A stretch of DNA of 5,857 bases from Candidatus Woesearchaeota archaeon (GCA_023245115.1 JAHFKX010000040.1:1-5857), one strand, 5' to 3'; counted from the first letter of the stretch, positions 1-5,412 are shown. Notes: generated by a model not told the origin, from the letters alone. Numbers and translations are program-made.

Positions 1-602
1 GCCATGTACATGTCTTTGTCTTCCAGTGCAGATACAAGGCTGATGCCAATTTCCATTGGTGTGACACCGAGCTTGGCAAGCATGCTCGCGGCCTGCGGCG
101 AAACTACGTCGCCTTTTTTTACAAGCAGTGCGCGCTGCTGAATTTCAATCTTGCCGCCAACGACTTTTGCTTTTATTTTCAGCTGAGCTAATTCTGTTAA
201 AACCGGGCCGGGCGCGAATGATGTAGGGCCAGCCTCTGCGTAAATATCCTGTGGCGAAATCTGGCCTGGCTTTGCTGGTGCGGCCTGCCTGCTTTCTTTC
301 AGAGCCTTGAAGAGCTCAAACGCGCTCTTGTTCGTGAATAAGAGTGCCGGCTCTTTTCCGAGGTGCTTGGCCATGTCCTTGATTTTTAGGTTTTTGGACT
401 GCTCAAACGCCTTTAAGATAAGTATTTTTTTTGCAAACACAAACTCAACATTGCCGCGCAGCTTTTTTCTTACCTTCTGTAAATCGCGTGCCGGCAAGTT
501 TGATGTATCTATGGCCGCAGTGGTCTTGTACGATTCAATAGCCTTCCTTATTTGTTCTACCTTAGCTACTTTCCACTCTGCCACTTTTTTATCTTTACGC
601 AT
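1..602 (-). CDS. rpl10: Large ribosomal subunit protein L10 (uL10, P0-type), C-terminus cut by window edge
   Basis: This is the archaeal stalk-base protein uL10. It binds 23S rRNA together with L11 and carries the L12/P1 dimers that recruit translational GTPases. Translating the minus strand from the ATG at 602-600 gives 200 codons with no stop before the window edge. The N-terminal rRNA-binding domain occupies about residues 5-105 (GKEPALLFTNKSAFELFK at 82-99). It is followed by the archaeal/eukaryotic insertion and return strand, with AGPTSFAPGP at 124-133, KKGDVVSP at 162-169 and LGVTPMEIG at 178-186. These are highly typical of archaeal L10. The C-terminal helical spine that holds L12, expected because archaeal L10 usually runs to about 280-340 residues, lies outside the window. 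The start overlaps the L1 stop by 8 bp (shared ATGCGTAA) and has no clear Shine-Dalgarno site, so translational coupling to L1 is likely. L12 would be expected next. Confidence 0.96.
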   Translation of the reverse strand, partial: MRKDKKVAEWKVAKVEQIRKAIESYKTTAAIDTSNLPARDLQKVRKKLRGNVEFVFAKKILILKAFEQSKNLKIKDMAKHLGKEPALLFTNKSAFELFKALKESRQAAPAKPGQISPQDIYAEAGPTSFAPGPVLTELAQLKIKAKVVGGKIEIQQRALLVKKGDVVSPQAASMLAKLGVTPMEIGISLVSALEDKDMYM

Positions 603-1251
603 TTTCTAGCTTGACGGAACCCCCCATTGTAGTTTTTACGTATGTGTTAGCAATATTATGCTGCGCCCTTGGTAATTTTGACTTTAATTTTTCGAAAATA
701 GCTATTAGATTTTCTGCCAGCTGTTCATCTGTGAATTTTTCTGAGCCGATAGAACAGTGTATCACCGGGGCTTTTTTGATTGCGACTTTTATTGTGTTCC
801 TCAGAATTTTTACGATTGATTCTATGTTTCCCTTTGGTGGGATAATCTGGCCGGCCTTTGGGTTTGGCATCTTGCCGACTGGGCCGAAATAACGGCCGAA
901 TCTTTTTGCGATTTGTGGCATCATATTTGCCTGCCCTAAGAAAAAATCATATTCCCGTGCTAATTTTTTTACCTTTCTTTTGTCTTCCCATTTCGGAAAG
1001 TCATCAGAGATAATTGCGAAGTCGCAGAATTTCTTGGCCTGCTCGATTAGCTCTGCGCCGACGATTGCACATATTTTGGCTGGCTTTGCCCGGCCGTGTG
1101 GCAGCTGGATGAACTCCTCGAGCTTGCCTTCCTCTTTGTTTAAATCCAATTCTTTGAGATTGAACGCTACATCTATTGATTGCGTGAACTTCCTATCGCC
1201 TTTGTTTGCCCGAACTTGTTTTAGTATTTCGAGCAGTTTTACCTTATCCAT
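595..1251 (-). CDS. rpl1: Large ribosomal subunit protein L1 (uL1)
   Basis: L1 forms the mobile L1 stalk on 23S rRNA helices 76-78 and helps release deacylated tRNA from the E site. In several archaea and bacteria it also represses its own operon by binding mRNA. The 218-residue length is normal for archaeal L1. Domain I is built from about residues 1-67 and 158-218 and contains KFTQSIDVAFNL (21-32), with the Phe-Thr of the RNA-binding face, and KTTMGGSV (206-213), with the conserved Thr-Met-Gly. Domain II (about 68-157) carries RFGRYFGPVGKMPNPKAG (117-134), the family signature. The ATG at 1251-1249 is the natural start by family length. No Shine-Dalgarno site or TATA box sits at leaderless distance, which implies a long 5' leader (see 1253-1403). 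L11, often upstream of L1 in archaea, is absent here, so the operon starts with L1. Confidence 0.97.
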   Translation of the reverse strand: MDKVKLLEILKQVRANKGDRKFTQSIDVAFNLKELDLNKEEGKLEEFIQLPHGRAKPAKICAIVGAELIEQAKKFCDFAIISDDFPKWEDKRKVKKLAREYDFFLGQANMMPQIAKRFGRYFGPVGKMPNPKAGQIIPPKGNIESIVKILRNTIKVAIKKAPVIHCSIGSEKFTDEQLAENLIAIFEKLKSKLPRAQHNIANTYVKTTMGGSVKLENA

Positions 1252-1252
1252 C

Positions 1253-1403
1253 CGAACCGCGGGAACCCAGGTTCCCCCAGTTTGAGGGTCTTCCCTGACC
1301 CTTCCTATGTCGGATTGCTGCGCAATCCAACTAAGGAATATTAACGCTTCAACGAAACTGACTACAACTCATTTCGTCCGAAGACTACTGCCGAAGCAGT
1401 GTG
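1253..1403 (-). ncRNA. Structured 5' leader of the L1-L10 message: five consecutive stem-loops
   Basis: In transcript order on the minus strand, the stems are as follows. (a) ACUGC/GCAGU at 1400-1396/1391-1387 closes a UUCG loop with a C-G pair, the ultra-stable cUUCGg tetraloop. (b) An 11-bp bulged stem pairs 1383-1372 with 1357-1347. (c) A hairpin has a 9-bp core, 1330-1322/1318-1310, and an outer bulged stem, 1338-1332/1307-1302. (d) AGGGUC/GACCCU pairs 1302-1297/1290-1285. (e) GGGAACC/GGUUCCC pairs 1276-1270/1267-1261. In (b) and (c), positions that would be A-C mismatches in a plus-strand RNA (1351 with 1379, 1329 with 1311) are G-U pairs in the minus-strand RNA, so the structure points to transcription towards L1. 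Regulation by L1 itself is a natural hypothesis. I could not match the known archaeal L1 mRNA site by eye, and a separate small RNA is possible. Confidence 0.6.
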
Positions 1404-1423
1404 ATTTTGAGGGGTTAATAGGG

Positions 1424-1432
1424 TTTTTAAAG
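1424..1432 (-). promoter_or_regulatory. Candidate TATA box for the L1-L10 operon
   Basis: On the minus strand the sequence reads CTTTAAAAA, preceded by GAAAC, which could serve as a BRE. A start about 25 bp downstream would fall near 1403, immediately before the first stem-loop (1400-1387). The box lies just 3' of the methyltransferase stop at 1438. A weaker alternative, TTAATATT on the minus strand at 1344-1337, would start transcription inside the leader. No T-rich terminator follows the methyltransferase, so read-through from that gene is also possible. Confidence 0.4.
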
Positions 1433-1437
1433 GTTTC

Positions 1438-2046
1438 TTAGTACTTTTTAACTATTGCGCACGCTGTCCAGCCATTGCTCATTGTGGCGCCAAGCCTTAT
1501 GTTTATTTGCTCCGGGAACCGCCTGCGCAACTCAACAACAACTGGTTCAGATGCGGGGTAATAAAAAGCGTAGCCGCCTGGCTTCAATATTCTTACAGAT
1601 TCGGATAAAGCATATCTCCATTTTTTAACATAACTCCCAAAAAACATCCCAAATACATTAAACACCAAGTTTATACAATTATTAGGTATAAAAAATAAAT
1701 TTTCTACGCAACCTTGAGCAAATGCTCTCTCTGACTTCTTCCACTCAAAGTATGATAACCTATCAACACCAAATGCAGCAACACCATTTAATCTGTTTAA
1801 ATCTTTGACTGCATTTCCTGCACCACACATTAAATCAATTACAACTACAATATTATCTGGGTAGTCGCTATGCAATTGTCTCAACAACACATTAAACGTT
1901 TGTCGTGTGTAGTTAAAGTTAGCTAAATAATCATCAAGACGGCGATTATTGGGTTCACAAAACTGCTGCGAACGCATTTCTCCGGGACTAACTTTAGACC
2001 CAATAACTCTATATCTAAGCTCTGCCAAGCGTCTTTGTGAAACCAT
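1438..2046 (-). CDS. Class I SAM-dependent methyltransferase, target unknown
   Basis: The 202-residue protein has a Rossmann-type methyltransferase core of the Methyltransf_11 kind, probably cytosolic. Motif I is DLMCGAGN at 71-78, the glycine-rich SAM loop after the strand IVVVI. The acidic post-I residue that would hold the ribose is D95 in GVDRL. ENLFFIPNNCINLVF (115-129) occupies the usual motif IV position, with N126 where Asp is common. ILKPGG (153-158) is the typical post-IV turn. Residues 1-60 form a basic, helical N-terminus without a recognisable domain. Substrate cannot be deduced. The ATG at 2046-2044 lies 26 bp from the centre of a TATA box (2068-2076), consistent with a leaderless start; a GGAG lies only 2 bases away, too close for a normal ribosome binding site. 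Its 3' half is noticeably AT-rich (hand count about 34% G+C over 1621-1980), unlike L1, which may indicate transfer or weak codon selection. Confidence 0.8.
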   Translation of the reverse strand: MVSQRRLAELRYRVIGSKVSPGEMRSQQFCEPNNRRLDDYLANFNYTRQTFNVLLRQLHSDYPDNIVVVIDLMCGAGNAVKDLNRLNGVAAFGVDRLSYFEWKKSERAFAQGCVENLFFIPNNCINLVFNVFGMFFGSYVKKWRYALSESVRILKPGGYAFYYPASEPVVVELRRRFPEQINIRLGATMSNGWTACAIVKKY

Positions 2047-2067
2047 AGCTCCACTTGATTGGAAAAA

Positions 2068-2076
2068 GATATAAAC
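2068..2076. promoter_or_regulatory. Shared TATA box of a divergent promoter
   Basis: The element reads GATATAAAC on the plus strand and GTTTATATC on the minus strand. The minus-strand TTTATATC is very near the archaeal TATA consensus. Its centre (2072) is 25 bp from the plus-strand start at 2097 and 26 bp from the minus-strand start at 2046, the spacing expected for leaderless transcripts in both directions. The purine-rich GGAAAAA at 2061-2067 could be a BRE favouring plus-strand transcription; the equivalent flank on the other side (2077-2083) is not BRE-like. No second TATA-like element is evident in the 50-bp gap. Confidence 0.6.
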
Positions 2077-2096
2077 CCATCGTGTTACGTATAATT

Positions 2097-2636
2097 ATGG
2101 CCATCGATTTAGAGCAGTATTTGAAACCGACGAAGAAGGGCGGGCTGGTTGATTTGAAAGAGCACATGCCTGCTGTGCAGGGAGTGACGCCGCACGTGCA
2201 GTTCATAGGGATACGTAATCTCAAGCCGTTTCAAGAGGAATTTTTCAAGTCGAAGATTAACAGTTTCTATAGTAAAATTCTGAAAGATTATTTTAATAAT
2301 GTGCGGTACTTTGCGGCTGAAATAAAGTTGCACGAGAAGAAGGCGGCTGGCCGGCAAAAGCATTCGATTCACTTAAGGCTTGCACTGCCAAACAAAACAT
2401 TCAGCTCGGAATACGCGGGCTTTGATTTGGATACGCCATTGTCAAAGGCGATCAAGGCGCTTGAATCCGAGCTTGTAAGGCACCGCGAGAGGGCGCAGGA
2501 CAGGCGGGGGGACAGCTCCGGCCTCGGTGGGAAGAGAGACATGCGTGCCGATAATTTTGAGGCAGAGCGCGCGGAAAAGCTTAGCGGCATAAGAGAACGA
2601 AAGGCGCGCGTAAGATTAAAAATGAAAAGAAAATGA
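2097..2636 (+). CDS. HPF/RaiA-like ribosome-associated protein with basic C-terminal tail
   Basis: This 179-residue protein shows the strand/helix order of the hibernation-promoting factor (S30EA/RaiA) fold. A strand at 33-39 (HVQFIGI) is followed by a long helix at 43-66, then strands at about 69-79 (VRYFAAEIKLH), 88-97 (KHSIHLRLAL) and 101-107, and a helix at 111-136 (LDTPLSKAIKALESELVRHRER). The last helix resembles the AID-x-a-x-x-x-LE-x-Q-x-x-x-x-K pattern of that family. Known members bind the 30S decoding region and silence or dimerise ribosomes. Residues 1-32 and the strongly basic 130-179 tail are extra and have no recognised domain. The assignment rests on pattern and fold order, not a search. 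The frame is also open upstream from a TTG at 2055, but that start would span the TATA box; the ATG at 2097 sits at leaderless distance from it. Confidence 0.58.
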   Translation: MAIDLEQYLKPTKKGGLVDLKEHMPAVQGVTPHVQFIGIRNLKPFQEEFFKSKINSFYSKILKDYFNNVRYFAAEIKLHEKKAAGRQKHSIHLRLALPNKTFSSEYAGFDLDTPLSKAIKALESELVRHRERAQDRRGDSSGLGGKRDMRADNFEAERAEKLSGIRERKARVRLKMKRK

Positions 2637-2676
2637 AAACAACGAAAATCTTTTATTTTCGAGCTTTCATTTTTAA
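2616..2676. repeat. AT-rich nested inverted repeat at the 3' end of the HPF-like gene
   Basis: A perfect 12-bp inverted repeat (TTAAAAATGAAA at 2616-2627, TTTCATTTTTAA at 2665-2676) encloses a second perfect repeat, CGAAAAT at 2643-2649 and ATTTTCG at 2655-2661. The outer left arm lies in the last codons of the HPF-like gene and the enclosed part contains its stop codon. The structure ends directly before the ribosome binding site of the small gene at 2695. It could act as a processing, stability or partial termination element. Because it is A/T-rich, chance is a real alternative. Confidence 0.35.
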
Positions 2677-2678
2677 AC

Positions 2679-2685
2679 GGTGGGG
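2679..2685 (+). promoter_or_regulatory. Ribosome binding site of the 45-residue membrane peptide
   Basis: GGTGGGG ends 9 bases before the ATG at 2695. GGTG is complementary to the usual archaeal 16S rRNA 3' end. It supports translation of an otherwise easily missed small gene, probably from a message shared with the HPF-like gene 58 bp upstream. The TATA-like TTTTTAAAC at 2670-2678 is placed so that its transcript would lack this site. Confidence 0.6.
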
Positions 2686-2694
2686 AAAGTAAAA

Positions 2695-2832
2695 ATGAAA
2701 ACTTTGTTAATTGTAATCTTAGTTTTGATAGTTCTCGGCTTGTGGTTTTACCCCGGCCTGACGAAGTCACTTATGCTTGGGGCGGCCAGTTACGTAAAAA
2801 GCATGGCTGGCCATGCCGGAATTTTGAAGTAA
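2695..2832 (+). CDS. Small single-span membrane protein (45 aa), function unknown
   Basis: The ATG at 2695 opens a 45-codon frame ending in TAA at 2830-2832. Residues 3-18 (LLIVILVLIVLGLWFY) form one strongly hydrophobic span after a short MKT start. This could be a membrane anchor or an uncleaved signal-like segment; no clear cleavage site is evident. The rest (YPGLTKSLMLGAASYVKSM and after) is mildly amphipathic, with lysines at 24, 35 and 45. I recognise no family. Support for a real gene comes from the strong ribosome binding site at 2679-2685, same-strand placement 58 bp after the HPF-like gene, and a good fit to the gap, since it ends 6 bp before the convergent ABC permease. Co-transcription with the HPF-like gene is likely. 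A chance frame is possible given the short length. Confidence 0.6.
   Translation: MKTLLIVILVLIVLGLWFYPGLTKSLMLGAASYVKSMAGHAGILK
2796..2816 (-). terminator. Hairpin plus T-run terminating the ABC transporter operon
   Basis: On the minus strand, 23 bases past the permease stop, a perfect inverted repeat (GCATGGC at 2816-2810, GCCATGC at 2807-2801) is followed at once by five T residues (2800-2796). This has the shape of an intrinsic terminator. Archaeal RNA polymerase mainly needs the T-run, so the hairpin may be supplementary. The element lies inside the coding sequence of the small gene on the other strand. Confidence 0.45.
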
Positions 2833-2838
2833 CTAGGG

Positions 2839-3624
2839 CTAGCCGCCAGCACTCTGATATTTTTTAATTCCTAAGCGCCACAATATCAGCGAAAATCCAA
2901 GGAATGCAAATGCTGTTATGGCAAGCTCAATTAGTGTTGTAAGCGATAGCCTGCCAAGAATCGCGCTCGCAGGGTAAAACGAGGCAAGCCCTATTGGGAA
3001 TACAAACGTGAACAGCATCATGCCCAGCCCACCGTAAATACTTATCGGGTAATCACCAACATTCGTAAGCGAGTAGAAAAAGTCAAGCAGTATGAATGAT
3101 TTGACAACGAGGAAACCAAGTGATGCAACTAAGACTTCTAAAGAAAATAAGAAGATTTGTGATAGGAATAGTATAAATAAAAATGCCAGAAAATTCCATA
3201 AGCTAAGAGTTAAGTCGAGCAGGCCAGCTGCATAAATTGCAATTACTACGCCGCTTATTAATGCGGCTGAGTTTTCAAGGCTGCATGATGTTGCTAGCTG
3301 GTAAAGCAATGGGTGTGCTGGCCGCGTCATTTTCATGTCGAACAATCCATTGCGCACGTCTTGTATTGTGTGATCTGCAAACCTGCCGAATATTGTTGCT
3401 GAAATGCCATATGCGATTGTACCTATTCCCTGAAGCAGAAGAATCTGTCCGAAGCTCCATCCCGGCAGGCCGTTTGAATTTAGGTATATGATTGCAGTCA
3501 TAATTGGCTGTACAAAACTGAAAAATCCATCGGCAATTAGTTTTATCATAAAGTTCCAGCGGTATGCCATCTCGTGCTGCATCGTAATCGCGGCGAATTT
3601 CAGCCAAACCTTGGCGGTGTTCAT
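2839..3624 (-). CDS. ABC-2 type transporter permease (second subunit, COG3694-like)
   Basis: This 261-residue integral membrane protein should form half of the transmembrane channel with the preceding permease. About six hydrophobic spans are visible, roughly at 28-48, 58-80, 118-136, 142-165, 167-185 plus 199-216, and 230-250. The cytosolic segment IQDVRNGLFDMKMTRPAHPL (87-106) matches the loop contacting the ATPase in this subfamily, and FVFPIGLASFYPASAILG (207-224) is typical of it. The frame is open further upstream, but the start at 3624-3622 is chosen because the ATGA there overlaps the previous gene's stop by 4 bp and GAGGTGG (3638-3632) lies 7 bases before it. The substrate is not deducible. 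The family assignment to the PF06182/COG3694 group is from memory of its motifs. Confidence 0.85.
   Translation of the reverse strand: MNTAKVWLKFAAITMQHEMAYRWNFMIKLIADGFFSFVQPIMTAIIYLNSNGLPGWSFGQILLLQGIGTIAYGISATIFGRFADHTIQDVRNGLFDMKMTRPAHPLLYQLATSCSLENSAALISGVVIAIYAAGLLDLTLSLWNFLAFLFILFLSQIFLFSLEVLVASLGFLVVKSFILLDFFYSLTNVGDYPISIYGGLGMMLFTFVFPIGLASFYPASAILGRLSLTTLIELAITAFAFLGFSLILWRLGIKKYQSAGG
2860..2865 (+). terminator. Possible T-run terminator after the small membrane peptide gene
   Basis: Six T residues on the plus strand, 28 bases past the small gene's stop, followed by AATTC. Archaeal termination can occur at such runs without a hairpin. The run lies in the 3' end of the opposite-strand permease, and a run of this length is common by chance. 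Confidence 0.25.
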
Positions 3625-4409
3625 GTTCCGACCACCTCGAAGCGCTTTCTTGCTTTCTGCCAGACGTATGATACGATTGCGTAAAATATCACAATCCACA
3701 AAATTTGAATTAAAATCTTAATTATGCTTTCAGCTATTGTGTATTTTTGCAGCAGAATCTGCACAGATACAAATGTCATATATTGGAATGGCAGGAATGC
3801 AAAAACAGCCTGCGCGCCAGCCGGAAATAATGACAACGGCATAACCGCGCCAGCCAAAAACTTCTGAACACCGTTTTTTATTCTAAACAGCCCGCCAGTT
3901 TTTGTCAGCCAAAATGCAGCCATTCCGAATAAGTATGCAAAAGAAAACTTTAGCAAAAATGCTAGTGCGAGTGATACCATAAATAGAACAAAATGTATTG
4001 GTGTTGTTTTTATTCCGACAACAAAAATAGCTATTAGCGCCAATGGTATGCCCTGCGTTATTGCGACAAGAATTTTGTACCCAACATTTTGCGAAATATA
4101 TGTTAAAAATATATTGAACGGCCGTATTATGTCTTTGAACAAAGTACCAGTGCGAACACTTTCTGTAATATCCTGATCTACATCGGTGAATGTAAAATGG
4201 TCAACTGCTATTGACGCGATATAATAGCCCATCATTTGCTGGAAAGTAAAGCCGCGTATTACGGTGGTGCCGGCGTAACCAAATACTGCACTCCAGACGA
4301 AATACCAAACAGCCAAGTGCATTAATGCTATTATGCCCCAGAATGATACTTCGAATCTATACGCTAGTATTTCCTTCAAACCAAGTTTAATTGCCGCGAT
4401 GTATCTCAT
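3621..4409 (-). CDS. ABC-2 type transporter permease (first subunit, COG4587-like)
   Basis: This 262-residue membrane protein has about six spans, around 21-45, 55-70, 111-133, 138-168, 185-208 and 229-249. The segment ITESVRTGTLFKDIIRPFN (81-99) is the cytosolic loop expected to touch the ATPase. It parallels the VRNGLF...RP loop of the second permease, so the two are probably old paralogues forming a heterodimer. GAVMPLSLFP (187-196) followed by LPFQYMTF is typical of the COG4587 type. The start ATG at 4409-4407 overlaps the ATPase stop as ATGA and shows no Shine-Dalgarno site, so translation probably depends on coupling. The C-terminus is basic (QKARKRFE). It is likely an exporter subunit of unknown substrate. 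Confidence 0.87.
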   Translation of the reverse strand: MRYIAAIKLGLKEILAYRFEVSFWGIIALMHLAVWYFVWSAVFGYAGTTVIRGFTFQQMMGYYIASIAVDHFTFTDVDQDITESVRTGTLFKDIIRPFNIFLTYISQNVGYKILVAITQGIPLALIAIFVVGIKTTPIHFVLFMVSLALAFLLKFSFAYLFGMAAFWLTKTGGLFRIKNGVQKFLAGAVMPLSLFPAGAQAVFAFLPFQYMTFVSVQILLQKYTIAESIIKILIQILWIVIFYAIVSYVWQKARKRFEVVGT

Positions 4410-5383
4410 TTTTTATATATTTGTGTAATTATTTTTTCTATCGGCGGGTTCATGACTGTAATATCCGCAACTTTGTAATTTTTCAGTACCCATGAAATTA
4501 TCTTATTTACATATTTTGCTCGCACTTCGATTTTCATCTCAATTTTAGTTTTGCTAATTATTTTTCCGTCGTAATTTCCGAATCTGAATTCCTGCGGCTC
4601 TGAAAATTTTATGTCTATAAATTTTGTTTTTACGTAGCTCTGTTTTAAGTCCTGTAGCGAGCCGTCATAAACAATTTCGCCGTGGTTTATTATCATGATG
4701 CGCTTGCATAATTTTTCTATGTCTCCCATGTCGTGTGTTGTTATTATGAATGTCGTTCCCTGCTCTTTATTCAGTTTTAGTATAAACTCTCTTATTGCCT
4801 CCTTTGCAATTATATCTACGCCAACGGTAGGCTCGTCAAGAAAAACAAGCGTAGGGTTATGAAGCAGGGCGGCTATGAGCTCGCAGCGCATTCTCTCTCC
4901 GAGTGATAGATTTCTCGTTGGTGTTTTTACTATTTCTTTTATTTCGAGAATTTTTATCATGTAGTTAAGCCGTTTTTTAAAATCGGCATCAGGTATTTCA
5001 TAAACGTCCTTGAGGAAGTAGTATGTGTCCAGCGGCGGAATATCCCATGAGAGCTGCGTTTTTTGGCCGAAGACGACGCCTACATTGCTTAAGTAGCGTT
5101 CACGCTCATTCCACGGATTGAAGCCCAAGCAGCTTACTGTTCCTGAGTCTGGGAATAATAAACCAGACAGTACTTTTATTGCAGTCGACTTGCCGGCTCC
5201 GTTCGGGCCAATGAAACCGATGATTTCGCCTTTTTTAATTTGAAAACTGATGCCCTTGAGCGCTTCTATGTTAACATATTTTCTGATGAACAAAGATTTT
5301 ATTGAGGCAAGCAGGCCAGCCTCGCGTTTATGCGTTCTAAATTTTTTTCTTAAATCCTTAACTAAAACTATTGCTTCCTCCAT
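4406..5383 (-). CDS. ABC transporter ATP-binding protein (COG4586-like exporter ATPase)
   Basis: The 325-residue ATPase powers the two permeases encoded just downstream. All nucleotide-binding elements are intact: Walker A GPNGAGKST (59-67), a Q-loop region FGQKTQLSWDIP (105-116), signature LSLGERMR (159-166), Walker B LVFLDEP (179-185) with D183/E184, D-loop GVD (188-190) and H-loop H217. The GVVFGQKTQLSWDIPPLDTY stretch (102-121) and the insert ASIKSLFIRKYVNIEALKGI (26-45) are characteristic of the COG4586 type that pairs with COG4587 and COG3694 permeases. Residues about 250-325 form the accessory C-terminal domain. The frame continues 42 codons upstream, but the ATG at 5383-5381 matches family length and sits 25 bp from a TATA-like box (5404-5412), indicating a leaderless start. 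Substrate unknown; DrrA/NatA-like export is the general class. Confidence 0.92.
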   Translation of the reverse strand: MEEAIVLVKDLRKKFRTHKREAGLLASIKSLFIRKYVNIEALKGISFQIKKGEIIGFIGPNGAGKSTAIKVLSGLLFPDSGTVSCLGFNPWNERERYLSNVGVVFGQKTQLSWDIPPLDTYYFLKDVYEIPDADFKKRLNYMIKILEIKEIVKTPTRNLSLGERMRCELIAALLHNPTLVFLDEPTVGVDIIAKEAIREFILKLNKEQGTTFIITTHDMGDIEKLCKRIMIINHGEIVYDGSLQDLKQSYVKTKFIDIKFSEPQEFRFGNYDGKIISKTKIEMKIEVRAKYVNKIISWVLKNYKVADITVMNPPIEKIITQIYKK

Positions 5384-5403
5384 ACAGTTGAACGTTGATT
5401 TGG

Positions 5404-5412
5404 CTTTTAAAG
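5404..5412 (-). promoter_or_regulatory. TATA box of the ABC transporter operon
   Basis: The minus strand reads CTTTAAAAG, centred 25 bp before the ATPase start codon at 5383. No Shine-Dalgarno site precedes that ATG, so the first gene of the operon is probably translated from a leaderless message. Confidence 0.5.

Noticed and set aside
307..1285. Plus-strand open frames at 307-609, 611-892 and 980-1285
   Set aside because: They are antisense shadows of L10 and L1, with unlikely composition and no start signals.
1349..1372. A seven-codon minus-strand upstream frame (MSCSQFR) in the leader of L1
   Set aside because: It lies within the second stem-loop, has no ribosome binding site, and a frame this short is expected by chance. 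No run of codons points to attenuation.
1261..1400. Insertion-sequence end, attachment site or CRISPR-like repeat suggested by clustered palindromes
   Set aside because: The hairpins differ in sequence from each other, no direct repeats of constant spacing or flanking target duplications are seen, and no transposase or Cas gene is present.
1253..1403. tRNA or H/ACA, C/D guide RNA in the hairpin region
   Set aside because: GGTTC copies recall a T-arm, but no cloverleaf with 7-bp acceptor stem and anticodon arm could be drawn. ACA after one hairpin lacks a clear pseudouridylation pocket, and C/D boxes are not present.
2015..2770. Minus-strand open frames at 2015-2224, 2109-2372 and 2369-2770
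   Set aside because: They lie antisense to the HPF-like gene and the small gene and do not resemble any protein family; 2369-2770 would also cross the well-supported small gene.
3237..3721. Open frames at 3237-3491 (+), 3275-3607 (-) and 3488-3721 (+)
   Set aside because: They overlap the well-supported permease genes in other frames and have no family features.
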